A stretch of DNA of 64,000 nucleotides from CAZRUA01 sp964603125 (GCA_964603125.1 CAZRUA010000001.1:62001-126000), one strand, 5' to 3'. Shown: positions 9,401 to 18,233, counted from the first letter of the stretch. Numbers and translations are program-made. The notes: generated by a model from the letters alone, not told the origin.

Positions 9401-10523
9401 TCCTATTGCAAATGTTTTAACAACAACTAATTACACAGTTACTATAACCATGTTTGATGGTGATGGAAACACTTGTACTGCTCAACATAATGTTTTAATA
9501 ACTGTTTATCCAAGTATTACAGCTAATTTCACATCAATTGCTAATGCTTGCGGAAACACTTTTCAGTTTACAGATAATTCAAACCCTAATCCTATTTCAT
9601 GGCAATGGAATTTTGGAGATGCAAGTTCTTCTACTATTCAAAACCCTACTCACAGCTACACAACCGCTGGAACTTACAATGTTAGCTTAATTACGCAAAA
9701 CAGCTTTGGTTGCAAGGATACAATTGTTAAACCAGTAAACCTAGCTGCGGTTGTTCCTATTTCAATTAACAATCCACAAACTATTTGTTATGGACAACAA
9801 GCGCAATTACAAGCTAGTGGAGGCGTGTTATATTCGTGGTCTCCAAGTAATACATTAAGTAATTCAACTATTTCTAATCCGCTTGCAAGTCCAATTACTA
9901 CCACTATTTATAATGTTGCTATAACTACTGTTAATAGTAATGGCGACTCTTGCGTTTCAAATCTCAGTACCACGGTTAACGTATCAACTTTATCGGGAGC
10001 GCAATTGCAAACAAATGCAAACCCTGATACAATTTATGTCGGTGAATCAAGTTCGCTTACCAGTAATTTAAATACACCGTTTACAATTAATTGGCTACCT
10101 CCATATAATATTTCTAATGCATCTAATTTTAATACTACTGCAAGCCCTATTCACACTACAACATATTATGCTGTTGCCGAAGATCAATTTGGTTGTGGTT
10201 ATTTACTCGATTCGGTAACGATATATGTATTATCGAAGACATGTGATGAAAGTGATGTGTTTGTTCCAAATACATTTACACCTAATGGTGATGGCAAGAA
10301 TGATAAGTTATTTGCTCGAAGTAATTTTATTAGTGAGATTTATTTTGCGGTTTATAATCGTTGGGGACAAATGGTTTTTGAAACAACCGATAAAAATATT
10401 GGCTGGGATGGTTATTATAATTCTATGCCTGCTGACCCTTCGGTTTACGGTTACTATTTAAAATATAAATGTACTAACGGACAAGAAAGTTTTAAAAAAG
10501 GTAATGTTACTTTGGTTAGGTAG
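6471..10523 (+). CDS. Giant secreted SBBP/PKD protein, T9SS type B sorting domain
   Basis: The ATG at 6471 gives about 1350 residues; the TTG at 6465 lies on the -7 box and is unlikely. A signal peptide ending near LRAHQ is followed by a DUF7948-type domain (KFTENKNQWDEQIVYRAQ onward, to about 235), then an SBBP-type beta-propeller with recurring phrases such as STYFGGTSGDAGYAL and YISKINSTGTSL (to about 760). Several PKD domains follow (WNFGG, WNFGDT, WNFGDAS with NPTHxF/Y, about 775-1110) plus a further Ig-like stretch. The last 95 residues, from FVPNTFTPNGDGKNDKL to KGNVTLVR, are the gliding-motility C-terminal/type B sorting domain used by the T9SS. It should be exported and surface-attached or released; its binding target is unknown. 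Confidence 0.92.
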   Translation: MRLWQILMFCYALMFSSMTLRAHQGESLVKFTENKNQWDEQIVYRAQLDGGAMFLQKSRLTYHFYDKDTYRSIHANPKAEVKPIKTHWFHVNFLNSNAEVSFTSSNPTPDYNNYYLGKDKSKWASGVKNYKEVNYNSIWNGIKLQMIGGDNSLKYNFYVAPGADASLIQLQYQGVTCVFIKDGRLVIKTSLNEMIENAPYAYQIIDGAKKEVTCKFKLKNSVLTYDFPRGYNKNYELVIDPVLVFACSSGSTADNFGMTATYDSDGNLYSGGTVFDVGFPTTTNAYDSTYNSIVQYGQTDIVITKYDSSGTFLRYSTYLGGASDAEVINSLIVDAQDNLYLYGVTASSDFPMGAGAYDNTFNGGKTVRFYYNGAFFEHGTDIYISKINSTGTSLLGSTFIGGSQNDGLNYSTDSSLVGNIFPYGNVYQPNYDSLFFNYGDQNRGEIQLDNAGNVVVVSSTRSSDFPIANGFDNSFNGVQDAVVFKLNQGLTSLSWSTYFGGTSGDAGYALCLDNQNNVFITGGSSSPDLTITSGAFKPTYGGGKTDGYIAKIKYDGTVLLHSTYIGTVVYDQTYFVQLDNSANVFVFGQTAGILPVVNATYSVNNGRMFISKLDSTLGTLLMQTKFGNGGTTIPLSPSAFLVDCAENIYLSGWGGNIILGNTTGGLPITSNAYQSTTDGFNFYLMVLSKNANSLLYATYFGGPSSREHVDGGTSRFDKKGIIYQSVCAGCGGNDDFPVTAGSWPTSLYGSNWNQSSNCNNGTFKFNFEYAIPTAQLSSNIVNGCAPLTVNFTNTSISAQQFLWNFGGNDTTSTVPNPTHVFTNPGTYTVMLLAKNNACFNVWDTAFTTITVYPVPNAQAFAGIQPCTNTFNFTNNSSISSGTMTYQWNFGDTQTSTATNPTHTYAIGNYNVSLIAISNNGCKDTVVIPTIASIQMDSVGPGTSYCPENQQAFQLNAYGGVNYTWYPTTGLSSSTIANPIANVLTTTNYTVTITMFDGDGNTCTAQHNVLITVYPSITANFTSIANACGNTFQFTDNSNPNPISWQWNFGDASSSTIQNPTHSYTTAGTYNVSLITQNSFGCKDTIVKPVNLAAVVPISINNPQTICYGQQAQLQASGGVLYSWSPSNTLSNSTISNPLASPITTTIYNVAITTVNSNGDSCVSNLSTTVNVSTLSGAQLQTNANPDTIYVGESSSLTSNLNTPFTINWLPPYNISNASNFNTTASPIHTTTYYAVAEDQFGCGYLLDSVTIYVLSKTCDESDVFVPNTFTPNGDGKNDKLFARSNFISEIYFAVYNRWGQMVFETTDKNIGWDGYYNSMPADPSVYGYYLKYKCTNGQESFKKGNVTLVR

Positions 10524-10551
10524 ATTCCTTAACACAAACTTAAAATAAACA

Positions 10552-10559
10552 TACATTTG
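10552..10559 (+). promoter_or_regulatory. -7 box of the choice-of-anchor I gene
   Basis: TACATTTG lies 45 bases before the ATG at 10605. No convincing -33 TTG is seen at the proper distance. Confidence 0.4.
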
Positions 10560-10604
10560 GTTAAACTAATTTCGAGGCGATTTAAAACCCCTTAATTAAA
10601 ACCA

Positions 10605-13600
10605 ATGAAAAAATTAGTTTTCACTTTATCTTTATTTTTTAGTTTAATTTCTATTTCAAAAGCTCAAGGCCCAGGCCTAGTAATTTCAGAATTTTTGGCT
10701 AATCCTGCTGGAACAGATTCACCTTTTGAATATGTTGAGTTAGTTGCAACACGCACAATCGATTTTAGTCTTACTCCATACTCGGTAGTTGTTTGTAACA
10801 ACGGAGCCGGAACTTCTGCTGGTTGGATTGCTGGAGGAGGATTAACTTACGGATTTGATATAAGCACTGGTATTGTAAACCAAGGAGACGTAGTTTATGT
10901 TGGGGGTTCTACCATGGCACCAACAGGTACAAAATTAAGAGTGATAAATACAGGAACTACAAACGGAGATGGTTTTGGTAATTTGAACACAGGTGGTGTT
11001 TTTGGAAATGGTGGTGCAAACTGCGATGGAATCGCTGTTTTTGCTCTAGCTACAACTAGTTTAACTTCTAGTACAGTTCCTGTTGATGCTATCTTTTTTG
11101 GGACAGGTACTGGTACTGCCGTTGTTTCGGGAGGCACAGCTGGGTATCAATTACCTTACAATGATTTGTATGCAGGAGGAAAATTACAAGCAACCAGTTT
11201 CTTAGCACCAGATGCAGCTTCTACTCAAGTTATGGTAGCAACAGCAGGTATATTTAATCCAACAACACAAAGTTTTACAACAACAAGAACATTTGCTATT
11301 GGAACCGCAACCGATGGTGCTACAGCTATAACATTTTCTACAGTAGCCGGCAATGTTACCTTTGCAATGCCTACTGCACCAACAAATCAAACTATTAATG
11401 AAACAACAGCGAGCGCAACTTTCAATGTAACTATTACTAATGCTAATAATGCGCAAGCTATTGTAAGAGTTGTACCATCTGGTTTATCAACAGCTACCGA
11501 AGGGGTTGATTATACGGTTTCAAACCCCATTGTTGTTGCGGCAGCGGCTAGTACAACGGCTCAAACAGTTACAGTAAACATTTTAAATGATGCATTGCTA
11601 GAGCAAAAATCAGAGTATGGTATTTTTACTTTATCACCTTTAACTAATGCTTCTACAACAGGGGCAAATTTACACGCTTTATATATTACAGATGATGATA
11701 ATGTTGCACCTGCTGCATCAAACGAATTGGTTTTTCAATTACTAGGAAGTTATTCAAATGGAACAGAGGGTTCAAATTCAGCTGAAATAGTTGCCCACGA
11801 CCCGAGCACACAACGTTTGTACATTGCAAACAGTATAGGTGCTAAATTGGATATTGTTAATTTTTCAAATCCAGCAGCACCCGTTTTAATTTCATCAATT
11901 CCAGTTACACCAACTTATGGAAACATTAATAGTGTTGCGGTGTATAATGGTTTAGTTGCATGTGCTATTGAAAATAGTTCAAACCCGCAGGATTCTGGTA
12001 AAATAGTTTTTTTCGATGCAAGTGGAAACTTTATCAATAGTTTGAAAGTTGGGGCAATGCCAGATATGTTAACTTTTAATCATGCAGGAAATAAAGTTGT
12101 GGTTGCTTGTGAAGGAGAACCAAATGCTGCATACACAAGTGATCCAGAAGGAAGAGTTTGTGTTATTGATGTTACAGGTGGAGCGGCAAGTTTAACACAA
12201 GCAAATGTTTCATTTATTAATTTTACAGCTTACAATGGTCAAGAAGCAACACTAAGAGCTTCAGGCATTAGAATATACGGACCAGGAGCAACTGCTGCTA
12301 TGGATTTTGAACCAGAGTATGTTACTATTTCTGATGATGATCAAACAGCATGGGTTGCTTTGCAAGAGAATAATGCTTTAGCAGTTGTTAATTTAAGCAC
12401 AAATACCATTACACAACTATTACCTCTAGGATATAAAGATTTAAGTGTTGTAGGCAATGGATTTGATGGATCAGATCAAACCGCAGGAATAAACATTGCA
12501 AATTTTCCAATTAAATCAATGACATTACCTGATGCACTTGCTCATGTAACAAAAGCTGGAACAACGTATGTAGTAACCGCAAATGAAGGTGATTCAAGGG
12601 CTTATGCAGGATTTAATGAAGAGTCTCGTATCAGCGCAGCAACGCTTGACCCAACAGCTTTCCCGTATGCAGCTCAATTAAAATCGAATGCAGTAGCAGG
12701 ACGTTTAAACATTACAACTAAATTAGGAGATATTGATAATGACGGTGACTTAGATGAATTGTATTCCCTAGGAGGTCGTTCATTTTCTATTTTTAATGGT
12801 ACAACAGGTGCATTAGTTTTTGATAGTGGTGATGATTTCGAAAGAATATTATCTACTCATCCAACCTATGCTAATTTGTTTAACGCATCTAACACTTCTG
12901 GGGCAGCAGTGGCTAAAAATAGAAGTGATGATAAAGGACCAGAATGTGAAGGGGTAACAGTTGCTGAAATTAATGGAGAGTATTTTGCTTTTGCTTCTTT
13001 AGAAAGAATTGGTGGTGTAATGATTTATAATATTACAGACCCAACTAATCCTGTTTATGTAGGTTATCATAACAATAGATCTTTTGCTTCAAACGGACCA
13101 GATCGTGGAGCTGAAGGAATGATTTATATCGACGCAGCTAATTCTCCAAATGGCAATTCAATCATGCTTTTGGCTAACGAAATTTCTAGCACTATTACGG
13201 TTTATCAAATTAACACATGTAAAGAAAAGGCAGGAGTTAATATTACATCAACAAATGGTATTACTTTTTGCGCAGGAGATAGCTCAAGTTTATACACTTT
13301 GCAATCAACAGGAGTAAACTATCAATGGTATCAAAACGGTAACATTTTGGCGGGAGAATCGGATACTTTGTTAACTGTAAATACAGCAGGAAATTACGCG
13401 GTTTTATATACTTCAGCGCCAAATGCTTGTTATGACTCAAGTTCAGTTAAAGTAACTGTTAATGCTTTGCCTACTGTAACTGCTAATGCAACTTCAACTA
13501 GTTTTTGCGCAGGAGGTAATACAACGTTAACGGGTGCAGGAGCAAGTTCTTACGTATGGAATAATTCAGTTACTGACGGAGTATCGTTTTCACCAAACGC

Positions 13601-14783
13601 AAGCGCAACTTATAATGTTATTGGAACGGATGGAAATGGTTGTTCAGATACAGCTTCAGTTGCAATTACTGTTAATGCATTACCAACAGTAACGGCTAAT
13701 GCAACATCAACAAGTGTGTGTGCAGGAAGCAACACAACATTAACAGGTGGTGGAGCAAGTTCTTATGTATGGGATAATTCAGTTACAGATGGTGTAGTTT
13801 TTGTGCCAAGTTCAAGTACCACTTATAATGTAACGGGAACAGATGCAAATGGTTGTCAAAACACAGCTTCAGTTGCAATTACAGTAAATTCATTACCAAC
13901 TGTTGTTGCTAACGCAACATCAACTAGTGTTTGTGCTGGAAGTAATACAACATTAACAGGAAGTGGCGCAACGTCTTACGTTTGGGATAATTCAGTTACA
14001 GATGGTGTAGCTTTTGCGCCTAGCGCAAGTACTACTTATAATGTAACAGGAACTGATGCAAATGGATGTGAAAACACAGCTTCAGTTGCAATCACCTTAA
14101 ACACTTTACCAACAGTGACAGCTAGTGCAACATCAGCAAGCCTTTGTGCGGGTGATAATACAACATTAACAGGAGGTGGAGCAAGTTCTTATGTATGGGA
14201 TAATTCAGTTACGGATGGTGTAGCTTTTACACCGAGTTCAAGTAATACTTATAATGTAATAGGAACAGATGTAAACGGTTGTGAAAACACAGCTTCAATT
14301 ACAGTAACTGTAAATGCTTTACCGGATAATACAACAAATGTTACAGGATTTGTAATTACTTCTAACGAAACAGGAGCAACTTATCAGTGGATTAATTGCT
14401 CAACAAATGCAGCAATTAGTGGTGAAATAGCGCAATCTTACACAGCTACTGCAAACGGTGATTATGCAGTTGTAGTAACTAAAAACACTTGTTCAGATAC
14501 AAGCGCATGCGTTACCATTTCAACTATTGGAATTAATGAGTTGACAGAAAGTAACTTGATTCAAGTTAATCCTAACCCAAATAATGGTTCTTTTGTTATT
14601 ACAACTACAAGAGATGTTAAAAAAATTATCATAATAGATATATTAGGTAAGGAGCTTATGTCTTTTAACCCAACAGCAAGTTCTACATCTGTTAATCTTG
14701 AAGCACAGCCAAATGGTGTTTACTTTATAAAAGCAATTCCCGAAAATGCTCAAACTGTAAAACGTTTTGTGATAGCTAATTAG
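10605..14783 (+). CDS. Choice-of-anchor I secreted protein with T9SS type A sorting domain
   Basis: The 1392-residue protein has a signal peptide ending SKAQ. Domain order: lamin-tail-like domain (LVISEFLANPAGTDSPFEYVEL, about 22-170); a Calx-beta-like strand set (about 245-365, with EGVDYTVSNP and NDALLEQKSEYG); the choice-of-anchor I domain (about 380-870, with EPEYVTISDDD, TANEGDSRAY, DKGPECEGV and PDRGAEGMIY), related to phytase/esterase-like propellers; an Ig-like segment; four tandem 71-residue Ig-like repeats (954-1237); and a type A sorting domain (VNPNPNNGSF to KRFVIAN). It should be exported by the T9SS and attached at the surface. Enzymatic activity is unproven. A strong terminator follows at 14809. 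Confidence 0.9.
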   Translation: MKKLVFTLSLFFSLISISKAQGPGLVISEFLANPAGTDSPFEYVELVATRTIDFSLTPYSVVVCNNGAGTSAGWIAGGGLTYGFDISTGIVNQGDVVYVGGSTMAPTGTKLRVINTGTTNGDGFGNLNTGGVFGNGGANCDGIAVFALATTSLTSSTVPVDAIFFGTGTGTAVVSGGTAGYQLPYNDLYAGGKLQATSFLAPDAASTQVMVATAGIFNPTTQSFTTTRTFAIGTATDGATAITFSTVAGNVTFAMPTAPTNQTINETTASATFNVTITNANNAQAIVRVVPSGLSTATEGVDYTVSNPIVVAAAASTTAQTVTVNILNDALLEQKSEYGIFTLSPLTNASTTGANLHALYITDDDNVAPAASNELVFQLLGSYSNGTEGSNSAEIVAHDPSTQRLYIANSIGAKLDIVNFSNPAAPVLISSIPVTPTYGNINSVAVYNGLVACAIENSSNPQDSGKIVFFDASGNFINSLKVGAMPDMLTFNHAGNKVVVACEGEPNAAYTSDPEGRVCVIDVTGGAASLTQANVSFINFTAYNGQEATLRASGIRIYGPGATAAMDFEPEYVTISDDDQTAWVALQENNALAVVNLSTNTITQLLPLGYKDLSVVGNGFDGSDQTAGINIANFPIKSMTLPDALAHVTKAGTTYVVTANEGDSRAYAGFNEESRISAATLDPTAFPYAAQLKSNAVAGRLNITTKLGDIDNDGDLDELYSLGGRSFSIFNGTTGALVFDSGDDFERILSTHPTYANLFNASNTSGAAVAKNRSDDKGPECEGVTVAEINGEYFAFASLERIGGVMIYNITDPTNPVYVGYHNNRSFASNGPDRGAEGMIYIDAANSPNGNSIMLLANEISSTITVYQINTCKEKAGVNITSTNGITFCAGDSSSLYTLQSTGVNYQWYQNGNILAGESDTLLTVNTAGNYAVLYTSAPNACYDSSSVKVTVNALPTVTANATSTSFCAGGNTTLTGAGASSYVWNNSVTDGVSFSPNASATYNVIGTDGNGCSDTASVAITVNALPTVTANATSTSVCAGSNTTLTGGGASSYVWDNSVTDGVVFVPSSSTTYNVTGTDANGCQNTASVAITVNSLPTVVANATSTSVCAGSNTTLTGSGATSYVWDNSVTDGVAFAPSASTTYNVTGTDANGCENTASVAITLNTLPTVTASATSASLCAGDNTTLTGGGASSYVWDNSVTDGVAFTPSSSNTYNVIGTDVNGCENTASITVTVNALPDNTTNVTGFVITSNETGATYQWINCSTNAAISGEIAQSYTATANGDYAVVVTKNTCSDTSACVTISTIGINELTESNLIQVNPNPNNGSFVITTTRDVKKIIIIDILGKELMSFNPTASSTSVNLEAQPNGVYFIKAIPENAQTVKRFVIAN
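13464..14315 (+). repeat. Four tandem 213-bp repeats (71-residue Ig-like units)
   Basis: Units start at 13464, 13677, 13890 and 14103, each exactly 213 bp and in frame. Each encodes a module with LPTV, a conserved Cys (VCAG), TTLTG, SYVWDNSVTDGV, TYNV and a second Cys in NGC. Differences are scattered and many are synonymous, so this is an older duplication, perhaps kept similar by recombination. Copy number may vary between strains. Confidence 0.95.
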
Positions 14784-14808
14784 ATTTCTCTTGTAATTTT
14801 AATAATGG

Positions 14809-14836
14809 AAGGCTGCCTCAAAAGGGCAGCCTTTTT
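14809..14836 (+). terminator. Rho-independent terminator
   Basis: A 9-bp perfect stem (AAGGCTGCC at 14809-14817, GGCAGCCTT at 14825-14833) is followed by a T run. It ends the choice-of-anchor I transcript. Confidence 0.92.
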
Positions 14837-14899
14837 AGGTGGTGTGTAATTTGAGGTAAAGAATTAAACCTCAAATTCTGAATTATTACTTCAAAAGGC

Positions 14900-14907
14900 T
14901 ATATTTG
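14900..14907 (+). promoter_or_regulatory. -7 box of the aminopeptidase P gene
   Basis: TATATTTG lies 22 bases before the ATG at 14930, just after the preceding terminator. The -33 element is not clear. Confidence 0.5.
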
Positions 14908-14929
14908 ATGCGTAAAAAACATCTCAATT

Positions 14930-16219
14930 ATGCGTTATAAATTACCTTCTCAAAAATTATTTATTCAAAATCGTTATCAATTTGCTAAACATTTAAAACC
15001 TGGTTCAGCAGCTGTATTTATTAGTAACGATATTATGCCTACTAATGCTGATGGAGCAATGGGTTTTCGTCAAAGTAGCGATTTGTTTCATTTAACAGGT
15101 TTAGATCAGGAAGAGATTATTCTATTAATATTTCCAGATGTAAAGGATGGTAAGCATAAAGAAGTTCTTTTTATTAAAGAAACAAGTGATTTAATTGCTG
15201 TTTGGGAAGGTGCTAAATTCACCAAAGCAGAAGCAAAGGAAATTAGTGGTATTGAACATATTTACTGGTTTCACGAGTTTGATAAAATTTTTAAAACATT
15301 GGTTTATCAAGCTGAGTTTTTATATTTAAATAGTAATGAGCATACACGTAATTCTTACGAGACAGAAACGTATCAAACACGTTTTAATGCGCAGTTAAGA
15401 GCTAAATATCCTCTACATAAAATAGAAAGATCAGCTCCAATTATGCATAAAATAAGGGCTGTAAAGACTGCAGAAGAAGTGGAGATGATTCAACATGCAT
15501 GTAACATTACTGAAAAGGGCTTCCGTCGTTTATTAAATTTTGTTAAGCCTGGTGTTACAGAATATGAAATTGAAGCAGAATTAATTCACGAGTTTGTTCG
15601 CAATCAAAGTCGTGGTTTTGCTTACGGCCCTATTATAGCTGCGGGTGCTGGTTCATGCGTATTACATTATGTTGAGAATAACAAAGAATGTAAAGACGGA
15701 GATATTATTTTATTAGACGTGGCTGCAGAATATGGAAACTATGCCAGCGATATGACACGTGTTGTGCCAGTGAACGGTAAGTTTACAAAGAGACAAAAAG
15801 ATGTTTATAATGCTGTTTTGCGTGTAATGAAATTTGCCACTAGCCAACTAGTTGCGGGAAATACTTTTGATAAGTATAACAAAGCTATTGGAGATATGAT
15901 GACTGAGGAGTTGTTGCAATTGGGTTTAATTACCAGTGAGGAAGTGAAAAATCAAAATCCAAACTGGCCTGCGTATAAAAAGTATTTCATGCATGGCACT
16001 TCTCATTTCTTAGGATTGGATGTACATGATGTTGGTTATTTTTATGAACCAATGGCGGTAGGCAATGTATTTACTGTTGAACCAGGAATTTATATTCCAG
16101 CAGAGAATTTAGGAATTCGTTTAGAGAATAATATTTTGATTACGGAAAAAGGTAATGATGATTTAATGAAGAACATTCCTTTGGAAGCTGAAGAAATTGA
16201 AAGTTTAATGGGGAAGTAG
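14930..16219 (+). CDS. pepP: Aminopeptidase P family protein (Xaa-Pro aminopeptidase)
   Basis: The 429-residue protein has an N-terminal AMP_N-type domain (about 1-165) and a C-terminal pita-bread M24 metallopeptidase domain. The five dinuclear metal ligands can be assigned: Asp263 (LLDVAAE), Asp274 (YASDMTR), His359 (GTSHFLGLDVHD), Glu384 (VEPGIYIP) and Glu399 (RLENNILIT). This class removes the N-terminal residue from peptides with proline at position 2, using Mn2+, in the cytoplasm. Length is normal. It starts its own unit behind a terminator; the alpha/beta hydrolase follows after 43 bases containing a small palindromic repeat. Confidence 0.93.
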   Translation: MRYKLPSQKLFIQNRYQFAKHLKPGSAAVFISNDIMPTNADGAMGFRQSSDLFHLTGLDQEEIILLIFPDVKDGKHKEVLFIKETSDLIAVWEGAKFTKAEAKEISGIEHIYWFHEFDKIFKTLVYQAEFLYLNSNEHTRNSYETETYQTRFNAQLRAKYPLHKIERSAPIMHKIRAVKTAEEVEMIQHACNITEKGFRRLLNFVKPGVTEYEIEAELIHEFVRNQSRGFAYGPIIAAGAGSCVLHYVENNKECKDGDIILLDVAAEYGNYASDMTRVVPVNGKFTKRQKDVYNAVLRVMKFATSQLVAGNTFDKYNKAIGDMMTEELLQLGLITSEEVKNQNPNWPAYKKYFMHGTSHFLGLDVHDVGYFYEPMAVGNVFTVEPGIYIPAENLGIRLENNILITEKGNDDLMKNIPLEAEEIESLMGK

Positions 16220-16225
16220 TTTAAG

Positions 16226-16255
16226 TGTCAGTTCGAGCGAAGGCGAGAATTGACA
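16226..16255. repeat. Small palindromic (REP-like) element
   Basis: TGTCA at 16226-16230 and TGACA at 16251-16255 are inverted ends around a GTTCGAGCGAAGGCGAGAAT core, which is itself partly self-complementary. It fills the gap between two genes. The phrase resembles a dispersed intergenic repeat that I recall from other Bacteroidota; copy number cannot be judged from one window. Confidence 0.5.
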
Positions 16256-16262
16256 AATAAAA

Positions 16263-17099
16263 ATGCAACATAAGGTAACCACATACAAAAAAGGAAACAT
16301 CAGTTTCAGTGATAATGGTAAAGGACGTGTAATTGTTTTATTACATGGTTTTTTAGGTAGTAAAGAAGTTTGGAATAAGGTTGAGAGTAAACTAGCAAAA
16401 CATTTTAGGGTTATTTGTATTGATTTGCCGGGACATGGTGACAGCGATTGTTTTGGTTATGTGCATCAAATGGATTTAATGGCCAAGGCTGTGAAAGCAG
16501 TGATGGATTATTTAAAATTAAAAAAGTATGTTATTGTTGGCCATAGCATGGGAGGATATGCGGCTCTTGCTTTTGGAGAATTGTTTGCAGATAATTTAAA
16601 AGGATTATGTTTGTTTCATTCTACAAGTTATGCCGATAGTGCCGAAAAGAAGAAAGATAGAACCCGAGCAATAGCCCTTGTAAAAGCAGATGCGAGAATT
16701 TATACGAAAACAACAATTGAAAATTTATTTGCAACAAAGTATTTAGATAAGCATCAGAGTGAAATTGCTTTTGCAACTAAAATAGCGCAAAACACATCTA
16801 GAAGGGGAATTGTTGCGGCTTTGGAAGGAATGAAAGATAGACCAAACAGAGATGTAATTTTAAATTTTGCAGAGTACCCAATTATGATGTGTATTGGAAT
16901 GCACGACAATGTATTGCCCGCTGATAGTTTAATGGAACAAAGTGAATTGATTGAAAGGAAATATATTGTAAAGTATGAAAATGTTGGTCACATGGGTTTT
17001 TTAGAAAGTGAAACTAAAAGCGTGAAACATTTGAAGCGTTTTGCAAGAGCATGTTTTAGTAAAGCAAAACCACTTAGTGAATTTTATAATGTAAAATGA
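16263..17099 (+). CDS. Alpha/beta hydrolase
   Basis: The 278-residue protein has a complete alpha/beta hydrolase core: the oxyanion motif LLHGFLGS near residue 28, the nucleophile elbow GHSMGG with Ser95, a late Asp in GMHDNVLP near 219 and the catalytic His in VGHMGFLE near 252. There is no signal peptide, so it is cytoplasmic. The family includes esterases, lipases and MenH-like enzymes; the substrate is not predictable. It lies between pepP and a ferritin-like gene, each separated by short palindromic repeats. Confidence 0.85.
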   Translation: MQHKVTTYKKGNISFSDNGKGRVIVLLHGFLGSKEVWNKVESKLAKHFRVICIDLPGHGDSDCFGYVHQMDLMAKAVKAVMDYLKLKKYVIVGHSMGGYAALAFGELFADNLKGLCLFHSTSYADSAEKKKDRTRAIALVKADARIYTKTTIENLFATKYLDKHQSEIAFATKIAQNTSRRGIVAALEGMKDRPNRDVILNFAEYPIMMCIGMHDNVLPADSLMEQSELIERKYIVKYENVGHMGFLESETKSVKHLKRFARACFSKAKPLSEFYNVK

Positions 17100-17100
17100 A

Positions 17101-17162
17101 ATGTCAGTGCGATGAAGTAAGTAATTTTCTTTTTTGAGATTGCTTCGTACCTCGCAATGATG
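17101..17162. repeat. REP-like inverted repeat in an intergenic gap
   Basis: Outer arms TCAGTGCGA (17104-17112) and TCGCAATGA (17152-17160) pair with one mismatch. Inner GAAG and CTTC also pair. The right half has the look of the widespread 'TCATTGCGAGGnACGAAGCAATCTC' class of dispersed intergenic palindromes, read on the other strand. Confidence 0.55.
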
Positions 17163-17176
17163 ATTAAATATACGAT

Positions 17177-17746
17177 TTGAAAAAACTAAACCATCCTAAA
17201 TTAGAGCGCCTGATGCAAATGGCGTATTCAGCTGAAAAGGCTGCAGCGTTTGCTTATATTGGGCATGCAGGTTCGGTAAAAGATGCAATCCAAAAAAAGG
17301 AGATTAAACAAATTGAGGATGATGAGTGGGAGCACAGAAGAGAAGTTTTAAAATTAATGCAACAATACAATGTTCCAGTTTCAAAATGGTTTGAGTTTCG
17401 ATTTCATGTAATTGGAAAAATAATCTCGGGAAGCTGTTATATTATTGGTTGGTTTATGCCCTATTATTTTGCAGGCAGATTAGAAAGTGGAAACGTGTGT
17501 GAATATTTTAGAATGAAGCAATATTTTAATTCGATTGGAATTAAAGAACATGATAAGATATTATACGACATGGGAATGAAGGAAAAAGAGCATGAGGTGT
17601 ATTTTTTAAGTAAAATTAAGAACAACAAAGCTCTTCCTTTTTTCGAAAAACTCTTCAAATGGGGAACAGGCAGAGGCTTTAATGATATTGACTTGGATAA
17701 AAAATATCCAGTTGAAGAATCGGATAGGTATTGTAAGATGGAGTAA
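17177..17746 (+). CDS. Ferritin-like diiron protein, COQ7-like
   Basis: The 189-residue protein starts with TTG at 17177; an in-frame stop lies four codons upstream and the first ATG (17213) would remove conserved sequence. It shows a diiron carboxylate pattern: Glu in SAEKAAAFAY near 19, ExxH in DDEWEHR near 54, a Glu in ESGNVCEY near 97 and ExxH in KEKEHEVYF near 137. The arrangement resembles demethoxyubiquinone hydroxylase COQ7, but there is no ubiquinone pathway context and Bacteroidota use menaquinone, so another oxidase or rubrerythrin-like role is possible. A hydrophobic stretch (IISGSCYIIGWFMPYYF) suggests monotopic membrane association. Confidence 0.68.
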   Translation: MKKLNHPKLERLMQMAYSAEKAAAFAYIGHAGSVKDAIQKKEIKQIEDDEWEHRREVLKLMQQYNVPVSKWFEFRFHVIGKIISGSCYIIGWFMPYYFAGRLESGNVCEYFRMKQYFNSIGIKEHDKILYDMGMKEKEHEVYFLSKIKNNKALPFFEKLFKWGTGRGFNDIDLDKKYPVEESDRYCKME

Positions 17747-17798
17747 TGCATTTTGCGTTTTAAAAAATTATTTCTATCTTAACTAAAAAATTATAATT

Positions 17799-18179
17799 AT
17801 GATAATAGGAATACTTCTTTTAGTAGTTATCTACTTAGGTTTAATAGCGTTAATGATAACGTCTATGTGGAAAATTTATGTTAAAGCTGGCCAAGAGGGT
17901 TGGGCTTGTTTAATTCCAATTTACAACCACCTTATTTTGCTAAAAATTGTTGGCAAACCATGGTGGTGGATTTTTATGATGATGATTCCTTTTGCAGGAA
18001 TTGTATGGGCAATTTGGACATTAAATTTATTATCGAAAAGTTTTGGTAAAGATGAGGGCTATACAGTTGGTCTTATTTTATTGGGCTTTGTGTTTTTCCC
18101 AATTCTTGCATTTGGTGATGCAAAATATATTGGCCAAGCAGGTAATAACTTCCAGCCTTCGGAGACACCGGTTCCATAA
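17799..18179 (+). CDS. DUF5684 membrane protein
   Basis: The 126-residue protein has four predicted membrane segments (about 1-27, 55-78, 90-108 and a shorter one) and the DUF5684 signature KAGQEGWACLIPIYN near residues 31-45, followed by KPWWW. The family often carries signal-peptidase-like neighbours or fusions, but the function is unknown. A short hydrophilic tail ends ETPVP. A strong bidirectional terminator separates it from the convergent nadV gene. Confidence 0.8.
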   Translation: MIIGILLLVVIYLGLIALMITSMWKIYVKAGQEGWACLIPIYNHLILLKIVGKPWWWIFMMMIPFAGIVWAIWTLNLLSKSFGKDEGYTVGLILLGFVFFPILAFGDAKYIGQAGNNFQPSETPVP

Positions 18180-18197
18180 ACAATATTGATTATTAAT

Positions 18198-18228
18198 AAA
18201 AAGACCTAGTTTTAACTAGGTCTTTTTT
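18198..18228. terminator. Bidirectional terminator between DUF5684 gene and nadV
   Basis: A stem of 14 bp (AGACCTAGTT at 18202-18211 with AACTAGGTCT at 18214-18223, extended by A/T pairs) has A runs on one side and T runs on the other, so it can act for both convergent transcripts. Confidence 0.9.
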
Positions 18229-18233
18229 ATTTT

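Noticed and set aside
10895..11456. Antisense open frames in the choice-of-anchor I gene
   Set aside because: Low-complexity shadows (Pro/Val- and Cys/Ser-rich) of a real gene.
13464..14315. CRISPR-like periodic repeats
   Set aside because: The period is 213 bp, in frame, within a coding gene, with no variable spacers.
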